This document shows positions 33,260-42,356 of a DNA stretch of 64,000 bases, in pieces (the first letter of the stretch is position 1; each line of letters starts with the position of its first letter). Under the pieces are notes generated by a model. The model ran no database searches, was not told the origin of the DNA, and saw only the letters and a list, made by a program, of their open reading frames with translations. The DNA is taken from positions 46,562,851-46,626,850 of the forward strand of contig OZ038384.1 of the NCBI GenBank assembly GCA_964036045.1, in the 5' to 3' direction. The position numbers and the translations under genes are program-made. The stretch is from Eutreptiella sp. 'Long Island Sound 2002'. Its lineage: Eukaryota > Euglenozoa > Euglenophyceae > Eutreptiales > Eutreptiaceae.

Positions 33260-33720
33260 CATTCAATCTACGAGCCTTTTGCTCGGGATTGTATGACGTC
33301 CTCGACCGCGCTGGCATGTACCAAGACGGCGACTCGCTCGTGCAATGCGCTGCGGAAGGAGGAGCAGCTTTGATCCTTGTGGAGATGGCCCTCCACTAGC
33401 ATATGAATCCTCGAACAAGACGAAGTATTGCGGACCTGAAGCAGGGTCTAAGCAATGGTTACTGCGCTTCGTGCCTGCTTCGTTCAAGCTTTTCCGCTGC
33501 ACGCTGGTGCTAGCAAAGCCAATGAAAGTGGCAGAAACGGTACCCAATACGGAGGTTATGACAACATTGACAAAGGAACAGCGGCTTGAGTTACGGAGAA
33601 GTGGGTTTATACTCCATCGGGAATTACCATTACCATCCGCGAAGAAATGACACAAGGATGCTATGTGACATCTTAGCCCACGCAAACAGCACCCCCTTTT
33701 TTTCACCTAAGCACCTAGAT
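33260..33720 (+). other. Broken protein-like frames, unknown
   Basis: A plus-strand frame around 33263-33390 reads LYDVLDRAGMYQDGDSLVQC and onward before a TAG; overlapping frames at 33345-33650 (101 codons) are also open. No family recognised. Confidence 0.2.
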
Positions 33721-34004
33721 TTTGTCACCGAAAAAAATAGTTTTTCTTGCCATCTTGAGAATATTGTTTTTCAAACCCTCCCAAAAAATGCATTTTTCAT
33801 CAGTTTTGCCCATTTTTTGCTGTTTTTAGGGGGGTCAAATAACCATTCTTTAGTCCAAAATCAGAGGGTTTACCGGTCATTTTCCCCGAAAAAAATTTTG
33901 TTAGCCAATTTGAAGAATACCAATTTTTGGATGGTCTGGATAACTATTAAAGATGGGCGCTGTTCACACATGCGGTACATGTCCACATGAAAAAGTACTT
34001 ATTA

Positions 34005-34800
34005 TGGGAGGCTGAGTGCTCGAGGCCTCGCGCACTCAGCCAGCTGGAGTGAGAGTTTCAGGCTTTTTTGAGATCACTTTTTGAAATCGGAAGTGGCATG
34101 AAGCAAGGATGGACGAAAAGCAAAACTGCAAGATTCAATATGGGTTAAAGACTTGCACAGCGGAACACTCAGTGCGCGAGGGCTCGCGCACTCAACATGC
34201 TAGAAGCATGGGTTTTTGAATACCCCTCACTACTTCCATTCTGCCAATAGCCTCCAAAAGGCTTTTTGAGATTCCTCCCTTTTGGAATCCTGTGAAAACA
34301 GTGAGCTCAAGAGTAGCGATTAGACTATCCTCCTCTAGAGCACTTGCTTCATAGGTCCTGTGACCTAGCGCTTCTGACAAACTGTTGTACATCCACAAAA
34401 GATGGGAGGCTGGGCACCTCATTTGTAGGTAAACTAACTGAAAATCGTGTGTTTAGCAAGGACTGAGGGCAACCCGCCTTTTTAGAACTATTACACCTTA
34501 CATAGTGCATGGCGTGTACAAAACGTCCATTGATTGACCACTCATGCTGCTGACATGACCCGAACGATACACCATGAGGCACCTATGAAGACATCAGAGC
34601 CTCATTTGGCATGGAATACTGTTTATTCGGGACCATTGGGAAATACACATTCTGCATAATTGAGTGCGCGAGGCCTCGCACACTCAACATGCCAAAAAAA
34701 AAACGTTTTTTTCATACCTCTAACTACTTGCATTCCACTGATAGCCTAAAAAAATATATTTGAGATTCCTTCGTTTTTTAATTCTCAGTTTTCCGGTGGA
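34005..34800. repeat. Three copies of a GAGTGCGCGAGG/CCTCGCGCACTC dyad with flanks
   Basis: Dyads lie at about 34014-34039, 34171-34194 and 34663-34686. The second and third are followed by a shared ~130-bp segment (CAACATGC, then TACTTSCATTC, then TTTTGAGATTCC). Confidence 0.75.
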
Positions 34801-35278
34801 AACACGCGGAAACTGCGCGTCTTTTTTTTGCACACAAATGCCGCCCTTGAGGTGAAAAACAGGGTGCAGTTTGCGTGGGCTAAGGACATGGGCAGACCGG
34901 TTTTGCAAGAGCCGCCACAGCAAAAAGCTAGATCGACCACGGGGTGTCTCTTTGTCATGCAATGCTATTGCTGTCCTCAGAGGCCTGTCGGTGAGATTGT
35001 CGTACAATGGGTAGCCTTCTGCAGAGAAATCGAAATCACGGGTCAAGGACGTGGCACTACATATGCGAGAGTCGGTCAGTGAGTTTTTAACTGTTGTGCA
35101 AGACCTTTGATCGGATCGATTGCACCTTGGTGTTCTTGGCTTTCCGTTGGATATTAGCCGGTGCACCCCAAGGACTTCATCATGGCAGCCATACGGGTTA
35201 TGGGACAGCAACCTCACCAAGATGGCGGGATAGGGGGACGTGTTGGTCCAGTTATTGGTCCACTGAAGGTATCACTTT

Positions 35279-35956
35279 ATGACATCAATGTATGATGGAG
35301 GGTTGCAAAGGCGATGTACAATAGGGAGCATGCTGCTTTTCCAGTACGCGGTGCGCTCCGTGACATATGCCCTGTCGATGGGATTTGGCACGCTTACAAG
35401 GCATGTGTCAATGCTTTATACAAGGGTTTTTCACCCTTTTTGCCTACAGTATGATTGCTTCCTAATGGATCGAAATGCCATCAGGGTGTACCAGTACCCC
35501 GCTTTGATCGTCGTGGCGAGGCTCATTGTTTCGTGCTACCTTGCATATCCTGTACCGCAGTCTCAATTCCACCGTGCCTTCCGGAGTTACACTGTTAACA
35601 GTGCAACTTCCCTATGGAAGGAGCCCCGGGAGGCCCTACGGGAATTATTGCAGGCTTATGTTCCTGCTGTCTTGCAGTTAGGTATAATTGTGTGTGACTG
35701 CCCCTGTAGACTTCGCGCCTCTGGCACTGGTGTTGCAGCAGGCATGGTTATAGAATGCAGCCTGTTTCTACAGCGGAAGATCAAGCCGACAAGTAGTGAG
35801 GGCAACTATAAAAAAACCATTTGCATTGCTCTCCTTCTGTGGAGTTCTTTCCATGACAGGTGCTGCACATTTTTAATCTTAAATTGCTTGCGACGACTGC
35901 ATCTTAGTTGGGTAGTGCTGGCATTGCTTCAGAACACCGATGTATATTGTGGCTAA
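35279..35956 (+). CDS. Unknown open frame in the left arm
   Basis: A 225-codon frame with no recognised domain; its first half is also open in the mirrored arm at 61192-61578. A different, overlapping frame (GIWHAYKACVNALYKGFSPFL, about 35370-35445) shows arm-to-arm differences mostly at third positions and may be the truly coding one, but it is interrupted by a TGA in both arms. Which frame, if either, is translated cannot be settled here. Confidence 0.25.
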   Translation: MTSMYDGGLQRRCTIGSMLLFQYAVRSVTYALSMGFGTLTRHVSMLYTRVFHPFCLQYDCFLMDRNAIRVYQYPALIVVARLIVSCYLAYPVPQSQFHRAFRSYTVNSATSLWKEPREALRELLQAYVPAVLQLGIIVCDCPCRLRASGTGVAAGMVIECSLFLQRKIKPTSSEGNYKKTICIALLLWSSFHDRCCTFLILNCLRRLHLSWVVLALLQNTDVYCG

Positions 35957-37221
35957 TGGAGTTGTCATATCGCCAATCTTTGGAATTTGACACTATGTCC
36001 ACATACCCCTGTCTGTGTGCGTGGTGCAGTGTCCGGTGCAATTGCCATCAGGACCGGGGACAATGACTGACTTTGAGTGTCAACCGTGAAACACCAGGTG
36101 AAGGAGGTTGGAATGTGTCACACGACGATCATGCGATGTTGAGTTCATAATGACACAAATGGCATACAATCACAGATCACTTTCACTGTTGACAGTGAAA
36201 CCCTTGGGAAAAGGATCCAAAATGGGAGACGGTTTAGACGCTGTTCGGCATCCGGTGCAAGGATTTGCGCGCGCGGCAGATGATGCATGTGGGGTCCCTC
36301 TTCCCTGCCTGTTGTGGTTCTGTGGCCAGCACGATATTACTCATGGTACTTAATTTGCGCCGTCATTGGTAATAATTTGGAGTGCATCTTAAAAAAACGG
36401 TTGCTGCTTGTGTGGTTTTGAGCCTTTGAAAAGGTTTTGATCACGTTCCCAATCATTGGTGAAGCACACAAGCAAGCAAGGATGAGACAGTCGAATATTT
36501 TCTCTTCACATAGAACAAGGTGAACCGAGTCTCTGGCATGATAGTGACAAACAAAAAATAGTGCCCTATTGATAACTAAAGACACATACTGCTTTGAACA
36601 AAACGGCCTACAACACAGTTTCACTGTTGAGAGTGAAACACCGTTCCAGAAGGTCCCTTCGACAGGCAATTTTTATGGTGTTTTGGGCCGTTTTTCTGCC
36701 ACTTGTGGCCCTTCCGTGTTCTCTACAGGATCTAGTAAAAGGGTGGACCCCCCAGTGGAGCCTAAGCACCAAGACTAGGCGGAATCCGGTGAAGTGCCCA
36801 CAGATGAGGAACAAGAAAACGTCAAACCGGAGCGCACTTCTGGCAGTGAAGCAGATGCTGATGATGACGAAAGTGGTTTTGGTGAGGAGGAGGTGTATAG
36901 TTCTGAGTCTAAAGAGGAAGAAGAGGAGGAGGTTGAGCCAGAGCAGGATGATGAGACCGATGACTCCGGCGCAGAGGCTCAACAATTCAGCAAATACATC
37001 ATCGCGAGGAAGTACGTTCATGTCAGTAAGTTGATCTGGGATGACGAGCTGAAGTACGGTTAGTCACCACGTGTACAACGCTGCCGCCCGCAAGACTCCG
37101 TCGCATTGTCACCCACTGTGGGCTGATGGAGGACGTCCGTGGTTATGTACTTGACAGATGAGGCATATGATTCCAACCAGTGCACGCTCTAGAATCAGTC
37201 GTTTCACTGTTGACAGTGAAA
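35586..37221. repeat. Five dyad motifs in the left arm
   Basis: Copies at 35586-35607, 36071-36092, 36181-36200, 36618-36639 and 37202-37221. The copies at 36181 and 37202 match TTTCACTGTTGACAGTGAAA exactly. Spacing ranges from about 110 to 570 bp. Confidence 0.85.
36794..37063 (+). CDS. Acidic protein, left-arm copy
   Basis: An 89-codon frame with a strongly acidic centre (Glu/Asp/Ser-rich, residues 15-65) and a conserved-looking end, QFSKYIIARK then LIWDDELKYG. In the right arm the corresponding upstream codons (EPKHQDQAESG, near 60090) stay open where the left arm has TAG at 36777-36779. The ancestral frame therefore extended upstream by at least 45 codons, and the left copy is truncated by a CAG-to-TAG change. 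Function unknown; acidic tails of this kind occur in many chromatin and transposon proteins. Confidence 0.45.
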   Translation: MPTDEEQENVKPERTSGSEADADDDESGFGEEEVYSSESKEEEEEEVEPEQDDETDDSGAEAQQFSKYIIARKYVHVSKLIWDDELKYG

Positions 37222-37586
37222 GTCTCCTGTCGTGTGGCCCTTGTCTGCGTGCAGGAGACATCCAGCTAGTGCTCGGCGTACAACACATGTGCGCCATTGT
37301 CAAAGAACTATGGCTCGCGCTGACATCATCGGTTGAGGTGGGGGGTGTAGCTGTGACGAAAAGTGATGTACGCGGAGAAGTGGGATTCATCTATGGCGTT
37401 ATACTTCGTGAAGACAGACCATTGGAGTTCTGCCGCCTTGCCGCAGGCCTGCACCAAAGGGCCCAGAGGGAATTCTGTGAGACTACTTTCTCGGAGGTGG
37501 CTGCTTCATTTCTGCAAGACTGTGCTGAAACTCTGCTGCTGGTTCCTGTGCACATTGCTGTACAGCCCGCACCAGGTTTTGCTTGA
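37158..37586 (+). CDS. 142-codon unknown frame, left-arm copy
   Basis: The frame is intact in both arms (mirror at 39122-39550), with the same start and stop. One of the dyad motifs encodes residues 16-21. The second half (FCETTFSEVAASFLQDCAET) is nearly unchanged between arms. Arm differences are not clearly biased to third positions, so conservation may only reflect arm similarity. No domain recognised. Confidence 0.35.
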   Translation: MRHMIPTSARSRISRFTVDSESLLSCGPCLRAGDIQLVLGVQHMCAIVKELWLALTSSVEVGGVAVTKSDVRGEVGFIYGVILREDRPLEFCRLAAGLHQRAQREFCETTFSEVAASFLQDCAETLLLVPVHIAVQPAPGFA

Positions 37587-38303
37587 CTCAGTCGGTCCCC
37601 ACTCCCCAAGCATCCGGTACCCAGAGCCGCAACAACCAGCCAGGCACTAATCCCATAAACTTGTGTCGGTTTGCGCAGGGCCCTAAACATCACCACAACT
37701 GCCGGCACTTCTGGTGCACTTGGTACAAGAAGTCCTCCAGCCAGCAGTCACGAGAGCCAACCGAACCACAACGACCTCCACTCCTAATTCATAGCGGCGT
37801 ATGCCGGATGCTGTGCGGTACTTCCGGATGTCTTGAAGATAGCCCACAGGGTTCGTGTTGTCAATTGCTCCGGCTTTTTGCTTGTGCACAGCAGGTCTTC
37901 TTGGGTGGTGTTCATTCGGATTCAGCTGTACCGCCATTCCCGCAGCGGTGTAACCTCTTGGATCAGACGTGCCAGGATATACTTCACATTTGGACCGTAC
38001 AAGCCTGCTGGGACCCCTTTAGCAGCAAGCTTCTTTCCGAATCCTGGCGGTAAAAGTCATGTCTCACTTCCTTCTTGGACTTCAATATATAGGAGGTGGG
38101 CCCTGGCAAACAGATGCCTGCCAACGTCTCCATTGAAGTGGATCGTTCTCTGAGTTCCAGCAAAGGCAGCATTGCACAGTTCGTGGAGCTTAGATACAGC
38201 CCTCCCACTACCAGCTTCAGTCTCCTCACAACACAGTGCTTCCCGAGGTGACCTGTGGGTGTCAGCGCGCAAAGGGTCCTGGCAGAGTTTTGCCTTCCGC
38301 AAA

Positions 38304-38404
38304 TTGTGCCATGTCGGTTGACCAGACCCAAGCCGGTACCTGGCTGCAACAGGCTGCGAGGCAGCCAGGTACCGGCTTGGGTCTGGTCAACCGACATGGC
38401 ACAA
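38304..38404. repeat. Perfect 44-bp hairpin at the palindrome centre
   Basis: Positions 38304-38347 and 38361-38404 are exact reverse complements, separated by a 13-base spacer (AACAGGCTGCGAG). This is the symmetry axis (38354) of the second giant palindrome. Confidence 0.95.
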
Positions 38405-39121
38405 CTTGCGCAAGGCAAAACGTTGCCAGGATCCGTTGCGCGCAGACACAAACAGGTCACCTTGGGAGGCACTGTGTTGTGAGGAGACTGAAGCTGGTAG
38501 CGGGGGATCTGTATCTGAGGTCGACGGACTGTGCAATGCTGCCTTTGCTGGAACTCAGAGGACGATCCACTTCACTGGAGACGTGGGCAAGCAACTGTCT
38601 GCCAAGGCCCACCTCCTGTATATTGAAGTCCCAGAAGGAAGTGAGACATGACTTCTACCGCCAGGATTCGGAAAGAAGCTTGCTGCTAAAGGGGTCCCAG
38701 CAATCTTGTACGGTCCAAATGTGAAGTATATCCTGGCACGTCTGATCCAAGAGGTTACATCGCTGCGGGAATGGCGGTACAACTGTATCCGAATGTACAC
38801 CACCCAGGAAGACCTGCTGTGCACAAGCAAAAAGCCCGAGCAATTGACGACACAAACCCTGTGGGCTATCCTGATGACACCCGGAAGTACCGCACAGCAC
38901 CCGGCATACGCTGCTCTGAATTAGGAGTGGAGGTTATCGTCGTTTGGCTGGCTCTCGTGACTGTCAGCTCGAGGACTTATCGTACCAAGTGCACCAGAAG
39001 TGCCAGCAATTGTGGTGATGTTTAGGGCCCTGCGCAAACCGACACAAGTTTATAAATTGTTTCTTTGGCTGGTTGTTGCGGCTCTCGGTGTCGAATGCCT
39101 GGGGAGTGGGGACCGACTGAG

Positions 39122-39550
39122 TCAAGCAAAACCTGGTGCAGGCTGTACAGCAACGTGCAGGGGAACCAGCAGCAGAGTTTCAGCACAGTCTTGCAGAAAT
39201 GAAGCAGCCACCTCCGAGAAAGTAGTCTCACAGAATTCCCTCTGGGCCCTTTGGTGCAGGCCAGCGGCAAGGCGGCAGATCTCCAATGGTCTGTCTTCAC
39301 GAAGTATAACGCCATAGATGAATCGCATTTCTCCGCGTACATCACTTTCAGCTACAGCTAGACCCCCCACCTCAACCGATGATGTCAGTGCGAGCCTCAG
39401 TTCTTTGACAATGGGGCACATGTGTTGTACGGCGAGCACTAGCTGGATGTCTCTTGCAGGCAGACAAGGGCCACACGACAGGAGACTTTCACTGTCAACA
39501 GTGAAACGATTGATACTAGAGCTTGCACTGGTTGGAATCATATGCCTCAT
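39122..39550 (-). CDS. 142-codon unknown frame, right-arm copy
   Basis: Inverted counterpart of 37158-37586, same length and no indel. Differences include RSRI to SSSI near the N-terminus and TKSDVRGEVG to AESDVRGEMR in the middle. Its upstream side contains the dyad at 39487-39506. Confidence 0.35.
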   Translation of the reverse strand: MRHMIPTSASSSINRFTVDSESLLSCGPCLPARDIQLVLAVQHMCPIVKELRLALTSSVEVGGLAVAESDVRGEMRFIYGVILREDRPLEICRLAAGLHQRAQREFCETTFSEVAASFLQDCAETLLLVPLHVAVQPAPGFA

Positions 39551-39645
39551 CTGTCAAGTACATAACCGCGGACCTCCTTGATCAGCCCACAGTGGGCGAC
39601 AATGCGACAGAGTCCTGCGGGGCGGCAGCGTTGTACACGTGGTGA

Positions 39646-39872
39646 CTAACCGTACTTCAGCTCGTCATCCCAGATCAACTTACTGACATGAACGTCCTTT
39701 CTCGCGATGATGTATTTGCTGAACTGTTGAGCCTCTGCGCCGGATGCATTGGTCTCATCATCCTGTTCCGGCTCAACTTCCTCCTCTTCTTCGTCTTCAG
39801 ACTCAGAACTATATACCTCCTCCTCACCCAAACCACTTTCGTCACAATCAGCATCTGCTTCACTGCCAGAAC
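39646..39872 (-). pseudogene. Acidic protein, right-arm copy cut by the chromovirus
   Basis: The frame encodes the acidic segment and the QFSKYIIARK and LIWDDELKYG end, but its 5' part is separated by the whole retrotransposon. The missing upstream codons lie at about 60030-60183 on the same strand. The open frame reaches 39900 only by reading into the LTR. Confidence 0.6.
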
Positions 39873-42310
39873 TGAAGCCGGTTCGGACCCCCGTGGCCAT
39901 CTTTGGGTCACTTGGGGTGTGTATCTATGGGCCGGCAAGCCGCCATGGCCTGATATCATACTCTCCCATCCACCTGACCTAACCTGATGTGATAGTGTGA
40001 TAGGCTTGGCCATTTCAGCTATGAGCGGCCATATTCAATATCGAGGCGCCGCCGGCTGAGATTTATACATCAAAATATCAGGAATCAACAGGGTTTTTTT
40101 ATCATAATGTTTCCGTAATTTACAGCTATCCGTTCTGATTGTCAATGTATCGGCGACTGGCAGTTGGCTCGCGATTTTGCGGTAACCGATTGGTTAACTG
40201 TTATTTTCAGATATTTTAGCGGAAAACCCCTATGAAGGGTCAAATCTCATCAGAAAAGGGTTCGTTGCTTCCGCAATTTTCATGTTATACACTCGCAAAA
40301 TTAATCCGATTTTTTCAGACATTCAGAATCGGATTTTCGATTTCGAGGTCGCCGCACTGGATATGATGAATTTCGAGTGGTCCTACATTTTTCCCCGATC
40401 ACGAATCAACCTTCCTTTTGTTGTCTCCTTCATTTTTCTTGGAGATACAGGCGAAACAAAATTGATTCGTGGGGCCACTTTGAAGAATCATATCTCCGGC
40501 TCACTGCGAGGAATTTCATTTTTGAGATATGGGCTTGAATTGCCTTGGTCTCGACTTAATTTAGAAAGTGTCAAACGCCTTTGATGTGTAAACATGGCGG
40601 GTATAGCAAGGGATAATGGTCAAGATGGTAGAAAGTGATTTATAACTCTTGGACCATGCAACCGAATATTTTAATGCGACTTTCGAGTGTACTGCATGAG
40701 TGTTGGTGTTGCATAGAAACTTTCCTTGGGTTCCTACGTACTTTTAACGTGAAGTTTTGGCCATGGAGGGTCATGACATACCATGGTGGGAGCCATTTTT
40801 GAGGGTATGGGTTATATGCATGGTATGTGCTTCGCTATGCTCACGCCCATGTTATATATCTCCGTTTGTAGGACGATATGTGGAGTCATACGTGGCAAGG
40901 GCTTCGCCCATGTCCCAATGGTGAGCTCCATAGCGCTAGACTAAGTCTACCGCACAAATAGTACACGTGGGAACCCTTACAGAGCGACCCATACGCGCCA
41001 TTTCCAATTTTCCCATTTTCATGGTGCGTGTCGTGAGGAGGTTTGAAGGTGTCCTTATGCGTCCATGTGGGGATCCAAGTGGGGGAATTGTTCGCAAATG
41101 GTCCCAAGCAATTGTGTTTTGAACCATATGTTGATACCATGGGTGAGCGAAGTTATATACTATTGTGATTATCTTGAATTTAGCAACATTTGCATGTTTT
41201 TGACCTCATTTTATGCTCATTTTGGTAATTTATGTGCTCAACTGGTCGGCTAACAGTAAAGTGCCTATAGATCCGGGAACTATGGTATGTTGCTTATATG
41301 CTGGCATATGCTTCGGTTTTGCACCTCACCATATGCCGGATCACGTGGTCACTTTGGCGTGGCACACGAGGCCTCACAAAATTAGGTCTCAAATTCGTGA
41401 GTTGACCTGTGAAGCATGGCCTGTATATATCCGGAGGGGTTTGGGAGCCAATGTTGAGATATTCTTGGGCATGGACATTTGGTCTATATCACCCTTGTAT
41501 ATTACTCTCCGGTTTGACACATGCATGGAGCATTTGAATACTTGCCGTATGCATTTTTGAGTATATAATTGAATTTTGCGCACTATGGTGTGATTTGCCT
41601 AATTTTGCTATGTTGTGAGGTCATCTTCATGGGGCAATTCTCCAAGCCCAATCGACTCCAAGTCCAACCAAAGTTATGTCAGGGTAGGGCATGGTCCTGA
41701 GTGCCACTCTAGGCCATGACACGCCACCTCCCCTATGGGGCTAGGATTTAGAGGCTTGGGAGTGAACACATTTTTGGGGTTTGTGTAGTGACTTTTGACA
41801 CATGGCATTTAGCCATCTTATTTGACTTGGTTCAGGGCATCATGTTGGCGAGTCAAGGGAAGGTCTTGAGTCCAGGGAATGAGGGGTCTATGGCTGTGAT
41901 TGTGTATGTTTCCATCTTTCCCCAATTTTGCTTGATTTGTGTTCATATGCCAATTTCAGGGCTTCTTTATTGATTTTGGTGCAATTCTATGTACATGCCC
42001 AACGCCCGTGTCTCCGTGTGCACCGTGAGACGACCGGCGTGTTGAAAGGAGTTGTTGAGTGTCAACCCGGGACCTCAAACACCCTTGGAAGCCCTCAGTG
42101 TGGATTATTTGGATTTTAGCTATTGTACTTTGGAGTTGGTTATTGCAAGGGATCAGGATTTGTTTGAAGGAGCCATATTTTACTATTTTTTGTGGGAAAT
42201 TGTGCAGGATAGGGCAAGATCATGCAGAACCTGGTGAGAAGCAAGACCATAGGAGTGACAGGAAATGGTGGAAGGGGTACAGCAGGGGCCGGTCCTGGTA
42301 GGAACCTTCT
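39873..42310 (+). repeat. 5' LTR, 2438 bp
   Basis: The LTR begins TGAAGCCGGTTCGG and ends GGAACCTTCT, two bases and an A before the primer-binding site. It is nearly the same sequence as 57592-60029, with scattered substitutions and compensating one-base indels. Short open frames inside are not supported as genes. Confidence 0.95.
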
Positions 42311-42313
42311 TTA

Positions 42314-42325
42314 TGGTAGCAGAGG
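42314..42325 (+). other. Primer-binding site, initiator-tRNA-Met-like
   Basis: TGGTAGCAGAGG follows the LTR end by three bases and differs at two positions from TGGTATCAGAGC, the complement of the initiator tRNA 3' end used by many gypsy elements. Confidence 0.75.
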
Positions 42326-42356
42326 ATTACCTGCCCCCTAACGCCGCACCGGGGAC

